DNA from: Rhynchopus sp. YZ270_cl-10
Lineage: Eukaryota > Euglenozoa > Diplonemea > Diplonemida > Diplonemidae
Length of the DNA stretch: 64,000 nt
Assembly (NCBI GenBank): GCA_964035575.1
Contig: OZ037838.1
Span: forward strand, 1,550,001-1,614,000
Direction of reading: 5' to 3'
The notes below the pieces were generated by a model. That model worked only from the letters and a program-made list of their open reading frames with translations, did no database searches and had not been told where the DNA came from. The position numbers and the translations under genes are program-made. Position 1 is the first letter of the stretch, and the number at the start of each line of letters is the position of its first letter. Positions 38,893 through 49,692 of this stretch are shown piece by piece.

Positions 38893-39504
38893 AGGTGGAT
38901 ATTATGCAAGGGCGCTCGCATTTCCATTGTGTCCGGGATGTGAGGTGCTGTTGAAAACCCATTTCATACTTTGCGCACTGGTGTGTACAGAAGATCCATA
39001 TCTTTCAATTTTGGTTTCTTTTATTTTCTTGGTAAGGGGGGTGGGATATCACAACAGGGCAGGGGAGGTACAAAATCTACCGAAACTGGGAGCGGTTTTT
39101 ATTTTTGACGCAAATTTTTTATATAAATTTACTAAAAAATTTATATAAAGTTATCAAAAACAAAGCAAAAAACACGCAGAGACACACCTTTTCCCCCCCA
39201 ATCTTTTCTTCCTTCAAGGGATGGATGCGATCAACAAACAACGAATAAACGAAGAAGGGTATTTCATTTTCAAATGCACGAGGCAATGAAGCACGACCGA
39301 GCTGCATTTTAGCATGTTTCAACTAAAAATACAAATCAAGGGTACATTTTTGGCACCCTCTTTGCCTTCTTTTCGTGTAGAAAAGAAAGTATCAGTCCTA
39401 TTCGTGGTCATTTACCCCCCCCCCTTTGGGTCGGTGAACCGGAAATTTTGGAAATAGGGGGGTAAAATAAGGGGGGGGGGGGTAAATGAGGGGGTAGGGG
39501 GGGG

Positions 39505-40691
39505 TAGGGGGTCCGACTCCTATTAGACTTGTGTATAAAATTTCGTACAAAAAACTCATTATTAAACTTCTGGTCATCTCCAAGGCAACTGCGGGTGAAA
39601 AACACCCTCAGAGTGGGTCACAGGGGGCCTGTGGGCCGAAAAACGACCCAGAAGCCACCCCAGAATACAAAAAAATGGGAAAAAATAGTGAAAAAACGGC
39701 TTTTTGACGGTTTTGGCCATGTTGGGCAAAATAGCGTTTTTTCAAGAAAAAACCAAAAAAACGGTTATTTTTTGACATCACAAAACCTCCTTTGGCACAA
39801 ATATACCCCAAAAGTGGCCTGTGAGTCCATTCCAACCTGTTTTGGACATATTTGACACTTTTGGAAGTGTTTTTTTGGTGTTTTTACGTCAAAAAACATA
39901 CCCTGGCAATACCCTGACCGCGCTCCGGCAGCATTCCGGCATGCTGTGTGACCCATATAGGGGTCAAGAAATGGCCAAAAACCCCCGAAAAAGCACTCCG
40001 GGAACCCAGATAGTTCCAAATATCCACCAGACACCCACCCAAACACCGCAGAAACACGACAGAAAGTCGTCTTAAAAAACACACTTTTTTCAAAAAGGCT
40101 ATTATGGAGCCTGTCTGACGAGTTGTGTTTTTTAAGACGACTTTCTGTCGTGTTTCTGCGGTGTTTGGGTGGGTGTCTGGTGGATATTTGGAACTATCTG
40201 GGTTCCCGGAGTGCTTTTTCGGGGGTTTTTGGCCATTTCTTGACCCCTATATGGGTCAAACAGCATGCCGGAATGCTGCCGGAGCGCGGTCAGGGTATTG
40301 CCAGGGTATGTTTTTTGACGTAAAAACACCAAAAAAACACTTCCAAAAGTGTCAAATATGTCCAAAACAGGTTGGAATGGACTCACAGGCCACTTTTGGG
40401 GTATATTTGTGCCAAAGGAGGTTTTGTGATGTCAAAAAATAACCGTTTTTTTGGTTTTTTCTTGAAAAAACGCTATTTTGCCCAACATGGCCAAAACCGT
40501 CAAAAAGCCGTTTTTTCACTATTTTTTTCCATTTTTTTGTATTCTGGGGTGGCTTCTGGGTCGTTTTTCGGCCCACAGGCCCTCTGTGACCCACTCTGAG
40601 GGTGTTTTTCACCCGCAGTTGCCTTGGAGATGACCAGAAGTTTAATAATGAGTTTTTTGTACGGTAATTTTACTCACAGTCGGACCCCCTA
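39505..40691. mobile_element. Giant palindrome A (foldback element)
   Basis: 1187 bases. Outer ends TAGGGGGTCCGACT and GTCGGACCCCCTA. From about 39546 to 40082 the left arm is an almost exact reverse complement of about 40125-40663, with a spacer of about 43 bases. Only a few mismatches are visible over more than 500 base pairs. Transcription would give a very long hairpin RNA. No frame resembles a protein. Confidence 0.8.
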
Positions 40692-41230
40692 GTAGGGGGG
40701 GGGGGGGGGGGTAAATTACCATGTTATGGGTTTGGTCATGTTTTTGGGTGGGAAGGGGGGACTTTTTCATACACGGTGGGGTAAAATTTTGCACAACACA
40801 GTGTGACAACACATGCTCTCATGACAAATGTATCGTCTGAAAAAAATTCCTCGCCTCCTTGCGACATCGCAAGCAGTCATGAATCATGGATCCACATCAT
40901 CCACATCATCTTTCTGCCCGTGCCTGTACCACCGTGCCTGAACCATGACTGGTCAGGGATGACGAGGGATGACGATGTTGCCTCAGATTCTGTGAGGTGT
41001 CCCAAACGTATCGCCCACGCAGCACAAACGTACCCTGCACCCATCTACCTGCACACGCGATGCAAAACAGGGTGAAGGATTCTTTGCACTTTACCCCTTT
41101 CCTCATTTCGAGCTTGTCTCCAGCTTCAAATCAGACGAGTCTCCGGATATACGACCCGCTGAACACATCAGCAAACCATAAAACAAAACAGGTGTGCGCT
41201 GCACTATGTGAAACTATCACCCCATAATTA

Positions 41231-41394
41231 CACGCCAGGTGGTGTTTTGCCACTCGTTCCCTGAACCCCCTCGCTTCGCTCGTGGGTTAAGATCACTCGT
41301 GACAAAACACCACCTGGCGTGTCGCGGTGATAATTACCCAAAATTTGCCTGGTGGCTGGTACTTTACCCCCCCAGGGGGGTAAAGTACCAGCCA
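41231..41394. repeat. Two adjacent hairpins
   Basis: 41231-41321 folds on CACGCCAGGTGGTGTTTTG and its complement, with the tip CTCGCTTCGCTCG. 41353-41394 folds on TGGCTGGTACTTTACCCCC. The first has the same plan as the hairpin at 47917-48053. Confidence 0.7.
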
Positions 41395-41399
41395 CAACA

Positions 41400-41628
41400 C
41401 ACGACGGTGAAGTATAGTACATTACAAGTGAAGTTACATGTAACGTTACAAGTGAAAAACCGTTACAAGTGAGTTACAAGTGAGTTACAAGTGGGATACA
41501 TGAATTACAGGCAAAATCAGGTTGTAACTGGTGGGTTACAAGTGAGTTACAAGTGAGTTACATGTAACAAAAGTTACATGTAACTCACTTGTAACTCCAC
41601 TTGTAACACCCGTTACTTCACCGTCGTG
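41400..41628. mobile_element. TIR element with GTTACAAGTGA repeats
   Basis: Ends CACGACGGTGAAGTA and TACTTCACCGTCGTG are inverted repeats. The inside is filled with GTTACAAGTGA units facing right in the left two-thirds and TCACTTGTAAC units facing left near the right end, plus TTACATGTAA palindromes. About 229 bases, no coding capacity. No target duplication could be recognised. Confidence 0.65.
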
Positions 41629-41742
41629 CAGGGTATTATAAGGGGGGGGGTAAATTACCATGTTATTTTGGCCTGAACCGTTTTTTTCTGAAAAAGGGGG
41701 TAAAATAAGGGGGGGGGGGTAAATTTAGGGGGGGGGGGGGGG

Positions 41743-42934
41743 TAGGGGGTACGACTCCAGCCATTTTTTGCGCACGGAAAATTCATTTGGCATTATCTGG
41801 TCATCTCCAAGGCAACTGCGGGTGAAAAACACCCTCAGAGTGGGTCACAGGGGGCCTGTGGGTCGAAAAACGACCCAGAAGCCACCCCAGAATACAAAAA
41901 AATGGAAAAAAATAGTGAAAAAACGGCTTTTTTCACGTTTTGGCCACTTTGGGCAAAATAGCGATTTTTCGAGAAAAAAATCAAAAACCGGGATATTTTT
42001 TGACATCACAAAGCCTCCTTTGGCACAAATATACCCCAAAAGTGGCCTGTGAGTCCATTCCAACCTGTTTTGGACATATTTGACACTTTTGGAAGTGTTT
42101 TTTTGGTGTTTTTAGGTCAAAAAAATGCCCAAGACGTCCCCAAGACATCCCCAAGACACTTTGCACACCCCCTGTTACGGTCATATTTTTTTCGTTTTTT
42201 TGCCTGAAACCCCCAAAATACCCCTCCCGGACCCCACATAGTCCCGAATATCCATCACACACCCACTCAGAGTGAGTAGAAGCACCCCAAAAAAAATATT
42301 TTTTAAAGCCCTAAAATTGTGCTTCAGTTTCGGCAGCATCCATGTTGAAGTTGAAGGGCTTTAAAAAATATTTTTTTTGGGGTGCTTCTACTCACTCTGA
42401 GTGGGTGTGTGATGGATATTCGGGACTATGTGGGGTCCGGGAGGGGTATTTTGGGGGTTTCAGGCAAAAAAACGAAAAAAATATGACCGTAACAGGGGGT
42501 GTGCAAAGTGTCTTGGGGATGTCTTGGGGACGTCTTGGGCATTTTTTTGACCTAAAAACACCAAAAAAACACTTCCAAAAGTGTCAAATATGTCCAAAAC
42601 AGGTTGGAATGGACTCACAGGCCACTTTTGGGGTATATTTGTGCCAAAGGAGGCTTTGTGATGTCAAAAAATATCCCGGTTTTTGATTTTTTTCTCGAAA
42701 AATCGCTATTTTGCCCAAAGTGGCCAAAACGTGAAAAAAGCCGTTTTTTCACTATTTTTTTCCATTTTTTTGTATTCTGGGGTGGCTTCTGGGTCGTTTT
42801 TCGACCCACAGGCCCCCTGTGACCCACTCTGAGGGTGTTTTTCACCCGCAGTTGCCTTGGAGGTGGCCAGATAATGCCAAATGAATTTTCCGTGCGTTTG
42901 GTCCCAGCCAAAATGGCTGGAGTCGTATCCCCTA
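41743..42934. mobile_element. Giant palindrome B (foldback element)
   Basis: 1192 bases. Ends TAGGGGGTACGACTCC and GGAGTCGTATCCCCTA. The left arm (to about 42311) and right arm (from about 42355) are near-exact reverse complements. The outer 300 or so bases of each arm are shared with palindrome A (CAACTGCGGGTGAAAAACAC and on); the inner 200 are unrelated. So the family has a common outer part and exchangeable cores. Confidence 0.8.
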
Positions 42935-42956
42935 GGGGGGGGGGGGGGGGGGGGGG

Positions 42957-43713
42957 CACAGCAGAGAATAAGGTAGGGGGGGCCGGGGACCGGGGACCGG
43001 GGACCGGGTTATTCTCAGCCGGACTGGGACACAATATGTAGAAAACAGTGGTGAAAACGCCCGAAAGTGGGAGGGGACCCGGGCGCGGGAGGGTGGGGGA
43101 CCGGGACCAGGACCAGGTACTGGTCCCGGTCTCTGTCCCGGTCCTGGTCCAGGACCAGTACCGGGACCAGTACCGGGACCAGGACCGATACCAGGACCGG
43201 GACTGGGACCAGGACCGGGACCAGTACCAGGACTGGGACTGGGACCGATACCAGGACCGGGACTGGGACCGGGACCAGTACCAGGACCGGGACTGGGACC
43301 AGGACCCGGACCAGTACCAGGACTGGGACCGGGACCAGTACCAGGACCGGGACTGGGACCAGGACCCGGACCAGTACCAGGACTGGGACCGGGACCAGTA
43401 CCAGGACCGGGACTGGGACCAGGACCCGGACCAGTACCAGGACTGGGACCGGGACCGGGACCGGGACCGGGACCAGGACCGGGACTGGGACCGGGACCAG
43501 TACCAGGACCGGGACTGGGACCAGGACCCGGACCAGTACCAGGACTGGGACCGGGACCGGGACCGGGACCAGGACCGGGACTGGGACCGGGACCAGTACC
43601 AGGACCGGGACTGGGACCAGGACCGGGACCGGGACCAGTACTGGGACCGGGACCAGGACCAGGACCAGGGACCGGGGAGCGGGGACCGGGGACCGGGCTT
43701 ATTCTCTGCTGTG
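42957..43713. mobile_element. TIR-bounded hexamer array (GGGACC family)
   Basis: CACAGCAGAGAATAAG on the left and CTTATTCTCTGCTGTG on the right are perfect inverted repeats, each beside a long G-run. Between them about 700 bases are built from GGGACC, AGGACC, AGTACC and GGGACT hexamers. A 60-base higher-order unit occurs three times in exact succession from 43261 to 43440. All frames are open simply because the unit is six bases and lacks stops. Confidence 0.75.
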
Positions 43714-43752
43714 GGGGGGGGGGGGGGGTAAATGACCACGAATAGGACTGAT

Positions 43753-45137
43753 ATAAAATAATGTTTCAACTACTTTTTTTCAAACCCCATTCTTGATCCT
43801 CCTTTTTAAAAGCATCACCGTGTAATCAAAAAGTGTATCTTTGGCGGAACTGATTTCCTTCCGCAAACCATGCGTCAATGTTCTCGCATTGGGGGGGTTT
43901 TTTTGGGTGTCCTGGTCATAGCTCGCGAACTTTCCTGCAGTCAACGCAGGGAAAGAATAGTCAACGATGTGATACAGGATATGGGTGGTTCAGTGATTCC
44001 ACAGAACCGACACCATTGATGTGTCTCAACCAAAACCAAATCAATTAAAAAAGAGAGAGTTTTTGAAGTAAAGGAAAGAAAATCTATTCTGATGAAAGGA
44101 GAAATCTGGGTTGACAGTAAGCAACCCGAAAGTACTTATTTTTTTTCTCAAAAAAATAGTTCACTTTTTTCGTTTGCGCATGGCGTGAGTAGCAACTAAA
44201 CGAAATACGAACGGGGGTTTAAAAAAAAAACAATTCAAAAAAGAAATGTTTCTCTTTTGCTTTCTCAGAAGAAAGATGGGAACATTTTTTTTTTGTTGAT
44301 CCCTACACCTATGCTATCAATTTATTGAATGCATACGATTATGTTGAAATTCTTAATGATTTCTATCCACGGAGCGATGTACTTTTGAAGTATCCACTTT
44401 TTTATATATTTTTTTTTAAACTTTGACAACGTGTACCCCCCGCGAACGGGCAATCCACGTATTTTCTTTTCTTTTTATTTTTTTGCATATCAACTTTCAC
44501 TCGTTTTGAACGAAAAAGAAACAGTTTTTTTTTTCTTCTTTTGTCACTCAGAAGAGAGCGTACCTACCTTTTCAAAATTTTTCTCACTTTTCTATTTGGG
44601 TAAAATACCACGTTTTTTCTGGGGGGGGGGCGGCAGGCACCTCGCCAATTATTGGGGTCAGTTTACGTTGGGTCGGGGGTGGTACAAAGCGTTACATATG
44701 ACACAAAAAAATAAGGCAAGAAATGGGAGTTCCTCTCGCACGAACCATATTGCTTGTTGACGTATGCTGTAGAGGGACCCCTTCACCCGAATATTTCTCG
44801 AATGAAGTAAATCTTCTTTGGCCCAGAGGCTCAGCCATCCACCCCCTTTTACCCCCTATATTTTTATCTCTGATGTATAACTCTAGGACTGCATGCTTGG
44901 TCCACCCGGGTGCACCAAGGTACACTGTCATGAGAGGGCTTAGGATTTTCAAGTCAACGTTTTTGTGTGTTTTTGTGTTTTCTTTTATGGCACAAAGACG
45001 TGCGTTTGTATGGAATATGAGAGAGAGAGAGGACAAAAAAAAAATTCTCTGTTCTGTTCCCAATGATTGAATCTGTAGTTCTGGTTCCTGAAAAAAAGGG
45101 CAAAAAATGATGTGATTTTTGGTCTCTCAGCTATGTT
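43753..45137. other. Spacer without recognisable genes
   Basis: AT-rich sequence with many homopolymers. A copy of the dispersed repeat (CAAGGTACACTGTCATGAGAG) sits at 44925-44970. Nothing else is identified. Confidence 0.5.
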
Positions 45138-45234
45138 CCACCTGATTTTTACCCCGTGTATAGGTGCGTACAGTCCACGTACAGGTCCTATACACACCTA
45201 TAACGCACCTATACGCGGGGTAAAAATCAGGTGG
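45138..45234. repeat. 97-base hairpin
   Basis: CCACCTGATTTTTACCCCG and its complement CGGGGTAAAAATCAGGTGG bound a near-continuous stem with further pairing of TATAGGTGCGT. Its ends resemble those of hairpins near 38310 and 38890. Confidence 0.7.
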
Positions 45235-45484
45235 TTGTTCCCTCAATAGGAAACCTGGTTTATTATTTTTCTTTTTCTTTTTCTTTTTCACTTTTTTTTT
45301 TTGTCCCTTTCGAAGGTGACGCTCGAAAAGATTCAGGTGCATCTCACCCGAATGTTTTTATACCCCATGATGATATCCATATTTTGACTCAGACCCTTTG
45401 TAGACTGGAAAGAGAACCCTCTTCTTTGTAACGTTTTCTTACCCTTCGGGTAGATTACGTTATGGAGAAAAAAGCCTGCAACTT

Positions 45485-46451
45485 GAGGGGTGGCATCAAA
45501 ACAAAAAACGCGGACAATGTCCGCGTTTTTGGGGGGGAGGGGGGGGGGGGGTCTGAAATTCCAGAAAACGCGGACATTTTGGGGTTTTTTTTTCCTCGAA
45601 AATTTTTTTCTTCACTGGGGTTGTACACGATTTTGACCAAAATTTATAAAAACTCGTCCATTTCGGCAAATTGACCCCACCACAGAACCGGCGGATTCAG
45701 GAAATGCAAATGCCGGTGTTTTCGGGCAAAATAAAAAATACAAGATGCCCGCGTTTTTTTGCAAAATGTACACGAATGGGGGGCCCTTAAACCCCTGCTA
45801 CCATGTGCTTCTACAGGCAAACACTTGGGCCCCTTTACCTTACACTGACGGGTTTTGACCAAAATCAAGAACTTGTCCATTTTGGCAAATTGACCCCACC
45901 ACAGAACGGACGGATTCCGGAAATGCAAATGCCGGTGTTTTTGCACATTTTCATGGTTTCAGCATCAGAGAGAGAAAATCTGGGTTGTGGGATTTACCTT
46001 GGCCCCTTTACCTTACACTCATTTTGACCAAAACCAAGAACTTGGCCATTTCGGCAAATTGACCCCACCACAGCGCGGACAGATCCCGGAAATGCCAATC
46101 GCGGCATGTTTTGGGGCTGAAAAATTTTCACCTGGAAATTTTTTTCAGCAGCATGTTTTGGCCGAAAATGGGCCCCACGTATTAGTGACCGGGCTCATAT
46201 TTTCAAAAATTTAAGTGGTCAAAAAATTGTCCAATTTTCGAGATTGACCCCACCACTTTCTGGACGGATTCCGGAAATGCCAAAAAACTGTGTTTTGGGT
46301 CACGAATTTGCACCCCGTCACCCAAAAACCAGCAAAAAATAGGGGAAAAAAAAACAAAAAATGTCCGCGTTTTGGGGGGGGGGAGGGGGGGGTCTGAAAT
46401 TCCCCAAAAACGCGGACATTGTCCGCGTTTTTTGTTTTGATGCCACCCCTG
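45485..46451. mobile_element. TIR element with CGCGGACATT subterminal palindromes
   Basis: About 967 bases. Inverted ends of about 45 bases begin AGGGGTGGCATCAAAAC; the right end is CAGGGG, the hAT-like form. Both ends then carry CGCGGACAATGTCCGCG and a G-rich run. The interior holds four related blocks of about 75 bases around CAAATTGACCCCACCACAG, near 45640, 45860, 46030 and 46215. No clear target duplication and no transposase frame. Confidence 0.72.
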
Positions 46452-47020
46452 AGAGAATTCATCTTTTTTCTTTTTCAGTGTCCTGCGTCCTCTGATGAAC
46501 GGTGAGACGTTTGCACTTTTCAACTTCTCTTTTTTTTTTTTCCAGGTGACGAATCGCTCAGGTTCATCTCATACCTTTTTTTTTAAAAAATTGGGAGTAG
46601 TGAAGGTTCTGTTTGTGCGTACCACATGAGTGCAATTATCTACTTTCCCTCACAATTTTATTTTTCAAATCCTTTTGGGGGGAAAAAAGGCAAACAAACC
46701 AACAACGGGACAGAGTGTTTAAACATTCTTTTTTTTTTTTGTGTGGGTGATTATTTCCCCCTCCCTTTTCCTCCCTCTTTATTTTCTATTTTTCTCCCCT
46801 CCTCCTCTCTCTCTCTCTCTGTTTTTGTCCCCAGACTGCCCCCCTGTTTTGGATACGGAGTGCCTTTTGTTTTAAATAAAAAGTAATTTATTGCTTTTAT
46901 CTATTCAAAAAAAAATATTTAATAGCCGTAAAATTATTTCCTCAAGCCAAAATCCTTCTAGGAGCGGAGTTTTAAGAATGCCATAATTGACGTCTGGAAA
47001 TAATTGCAGTGGAGGTATTT

Positions 47021-47109
47021 TAGCCGGGTTTCCCACACAAAAAATAATTACCGTGTAATTATAGGAAATAATTACACGGTAATTATTTTTTGTGTGGGAA
47101 ACCCGGCTA
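47021..47109. repeat. Perfect 89-base palindrome
   Basis: TAGCCGGGTTTCCCACACAA pairs fully with its complement at the other end; the core is ATAATTACCGTGTAATTAT with a loop of about five bases. No mismatch is seen outside the loop. Confidence 0.85.
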
Positions 47110-47149
47110 AAAAAAAAATCGCGATTTTTTTTCTTTTTTTCTTTTGTGA

Positions 47150-47600
47150 ACACCCCGGGTTTGATACCTGTACCGCAGGCATTCCTCTGAGTCTAACGAT
47201 TGATAATCAGAGCTCGGTTTGTTGTCAAAGACATCTTCCACCATGCATTGAGGAGGGTAAGACAGTGGTCGCAGTTTGTACTTGATAGCATTACAACATT
47301 TAACTTCTCCACGGGGGTCTTGGGCCGTTCACTCGGTTATACCTTGACCAGCGGAAGAGGCCTTTTTGGTCTCTAGAATATCCGGTATTCCCGAACGGAG
47401 GCACACTTTGTGTGTTACTACGACCTGGCAACTTCCAGCAGTAGGTTAAGTAATGCTTTCTTGTAAATTGTTGGATCATTTATCTCCTCAGTGCATGAAT
47501 GCCCCACGTGACTGGACACTTTTGTGTTTGTCAAGTGGACTGTCTGGTCACTTCTCAGTGACTGGCGGGTTGGCTGTGGTTGCCCTGTCACGACTTACCT
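47150..47600 (+). repeat. Dispersed segment, first copy
   Basis: Matches 59826-60362 in the opposite orientation, with shared blocks such as CTCTAGAATATCCGGTATTC and CACGTGACTGGACACTTTTG. In both copies the segment ends at CACGACTT, directly against a minisatellite of different sequence. The copies differ by internal indels. No convincing frame. Confidence 0.8.
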
Positions 47601-47790
47601 GTGTACCTGTGTACCTGTGTACCTGTGTACCTGTGTACCTGTGTACCTGTGTACCTGTGTACCTGTGTACCTGTGTACCTGTGTACCTGTGTACCTGTGT
47701 ACCTGTGTACCTGTGTACCTGTGTACCTGTGTACCTGTGTACCTGTGTACCTGTGTACCTGTGTACCTGGGTACCTGGGTGACTGGGTAC
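47597..47790 (+). repeat. Minisatellite TGTGTACC, about 22 units
   Basis: Tandem 8-base units, nearly perfect, decaying on the right into TGGGTACC variants. They form long stop-free frames that are not genes. Confidence 0.95.
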
Positions 47791-47916
47791 GTACCTGGGT
47801 AAATGTGACCAGGTGACCTGGTCAGACCTCTGACCAGCGCACCGTGACAGCACAGGCTGCCGAAAACGGATTTTGGCTTTCGGAAATAATTTTACGGCAA
47901 TTAAATATCAAATTCC

Positions 47917-48053
47917 ATGCAATTATTTCACAGAAAATTGCACTCGGAGGTGTATTTTTCACTCGTTTTGTTAATTGCACTCGCTGCGCTCGTGCAATTA
48001 ACCACTCGTGAAAAAAACACCTCCTCGTAGCAATTATGGTGAAATAATTGCAT
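47917..48053. repeat. Hairpin with CTCGCTGCGCTCG tip
   Basis: ATGCAATTATTTCAC and GTGAAATAATTGCAT close a stem that also pairs GAGGTGTATTTTTCACTCG with CACTCGTGAAAAAAACACCTC. The tip and the CACTCGTGA flanks are like those at 41231-41321. Confidence 0.7.
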
Positions 48054-48061
48054 AGTAATTA

Positions 48062-49470
48062 AATACTATATTTATCAAAAATCCCCCACGCTCTTTGCAG
48101 CGGGGAGACGTCTATTATTCCGTTGGAACGAAACCCCCCGCGTAGAATTTGTCCAGAACAGAACAATAAATGAAAACTGTGGCTGAGACTGTAAAATATA
48201 GTAAAAAAAGTTTGTGTTTTGGTGTGGCTGAAAGGGGGAGGGCGATTCGCACTTCTTGCGTACTTTGTGCATCCCTATTTCAGCCACACACATATTTGTT
48301 TTTGTCACCTCATGAAATGAAGGAGGAAATAGAAACAGAGCATTTTGAAGCGGTTCTAGGGACGCTCACCCCAAACAGGTTGAGGTGTGTGTTGTGCGTT
48401 TCACCACAAACCTCTCCCATGAATTTTATCGTGTGATGAATGTTACGTTTCTATTTTCCAACACACGTCATGACAAAGTACCCTTTGTTGAGTCTGCCGT
48501 CGATCTAGTGAGCGCTCCATTGACCGTACCGTAAAAGGATAATTCGTTTTCTTTCAGTGAACCGAAAAATGATCCGAAAAAATCTGAAATAAATGCACAA
48601 TAGTCTGTCCGACTGTGCCAGACTCAAGACACCCAGTTTTTTTTTTGACTTTTTTTTGACTTTTCAAGAGTCAAGAAAAGTCAAAAACAAAATAAAAAAG
48701 TCAAGAAAATTCAGGATTTTCAAAAGTCTGGCAGAGCCGGCCAGACTACCATGTATGTAAATAAAGTGACACTGTCACGAGAGGGCTTTTGTATATCCGA
48801 GTCAACATTTGTTTTCAATTTCTTTAGAGTGCTTTATTTAGCTGTGGACACAACATAAAATAGGAGTTTGTGTTGTGACAAACCTATCGTGCTTGCTGAC
48901 TCAGTTAGAAAGTTATTTAGGAAAAATTCGTATTTTTCTCTCTCTCTCTCTCCATTAGCTGCTGTTCTGCTTCGCGCCTCAAAATGTATTGACATCAGAA
49001 TATTTGCGTCACCTATCTCTGGATGGAGGGGTGCATGCGTCGCACACGGACCCCCCCTGCTCAGCACCTCAAAACTGTTTGTAGGTGATCTTGGCGAACA
49101 TACAGATTCTGTCTCCCCTCCCTTCTCCCCCTCTTTTTGGTTGGAGTCCACCCCAAAGCACGGTCAAGGTACCAAGGTACACTGTCAGCTTTATACATTT
49201 CAAGTCAACCTTTTTTTTTTGTTAATTTCGAGTGGCAATTTGCAACGATATGCATTCGACACGAGAAAAAAAAATCCGTTTTTTTTTTGGATGGTATTGC
49301 GTGACAGTCACCATCTTTTCCGGTCGGTCAATTTCAATAAAAAGGGCGACTGCATGCAGGCGTAGTGATACCGTTTCTCTCTCCCCTCCCTTTTACTCAA
49401 CCTCAGACACAAAAGAAATCAAACCCCAAGAGTCTAGAAGACAAAAAAAAAAGAAATAAAAGCTACTCTT
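48062..49470. other. Spacer with dispersed-repeat copies
   Basis: No gene supported. Copies of the ACTGTCACGAGAGGGCTTT repeat lie near 48770-48820 and 49170-49215. An imperfect inverted stretch of GACTTTTCAAGAGTCAAG type sits near 48650-48730. Confidence 0.5.
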
Positions 49471-49473
49471 AAG

Positions 49474-49580
49474 GGTTGAGGATGATCTGCGTCTATACCT
49501 TCTGTAGTACATAGGCTTCGGCCGTCATTGAGTACAGATCGTTATACCAGTAGGTATAACGTGATTGTCGATACAACAAA
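49474..49580 (+). repeat. Structured dispersed repeat, spacer copy (possible ncRNA or SINE)
   Basis: Related to 57545-57645. Shared parts are GTTGAGGA, CGTCTATA, CATTGAGTACAGATC and GTGATTGT-GA-ACAACAAA. Between them are hairpins: GGC-TTCG-GCC here versus GCC-TTTC-GGGC there, and GTTATACC-AGTA-GGTATAAC here versus CCTG-CACTAT-CAGG there. Sequences differ but pairing is kept. No A/B box or Sm site is convincing. Confidence 0.45.
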
Positions 49581-49692
49581 AAATATGCAGAGAATATTTC
49601 AAAAACTACTTCGTCGTTTAAACAACATCATGACCCAAAAGGCTCAACAAAAAGACTGAAGCTGGTTTATATCCTTTTTTTTTTCTCTATTG

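Larger units (their letters stand above)
36096..39390. other. Gene-poor spacer with short repeats
   Basis: No gene is supported. It contains a divergent copy of the GACTGCATGGTTGGGTGT / TTTGTATTTCAA repeat near 36640-36735 that also lies in the intron at 35.2 kb. A run of about 19 G lies near 37580. The three hairpin or MITE-like items listed next also fall here. Confidence 0.55.
39391..43752. mobile_element. 4.4-kb composite repeat structure with inverted ends
   Basis: The outer ends ATCAGTCCTATTCGTGGTCA (continuing TTTACCCCCC) and GGGGGGTAAATGACCACGAA (continuing TAGGACTGAT) are perfect inverted repeats of about 32 bases. A TA on each flank is compatible with a 2-base target duplication. 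Inside lie two giant palindromes, several hairpins and a hexamer array, each beside a G-run followed by TAAAT. No protein frame is credible. It looks like a hot spot in which elements inserted into one another. Confidence 0.65.
46915..47908. mobile_element. TIR element enclosing a perfect palindrome and a TGTGTACC array
   Basis: Left end 46915-46955 (ATATTTAATAGCCGTAAAAT...) and right end 47868-47908 (...ATTTTACGGCAATTAAATAT) are inverted repeats of about 41 bases with few mismatches. Inside are the palindrome at 47021-47109, the dispersed segment 47150-47600 and the minisatellite 47597-47790. Confidence 0.65.

Noticed and set aside
43048-43735. Long DQD/SRS-rich open frames over the GGGACC array
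   Set aside because: Open in several frames on both strands only because the hexamer lacks stops; no start context or domain.
39391-43752. Virus-like or LTR element in the 4.4-kb structure
   Set aside because: No capsid, polymerase, integrase or long direct terminal repeats; only inverted non-coding sequence.
47597-47790. CRISPR array
   Set aside because: Units are 8 bases with no spacers; the context is eukaryotic.
47453-47853. CVPVYLCT-repeat frames
   Set aside because: Translation of the TGTGTACC minisatellite.
48170-48436. Frame of 88 residues with a few cysteines
   Set aside because: No paralogue, no domain and no acceptor or start context; judged chance.
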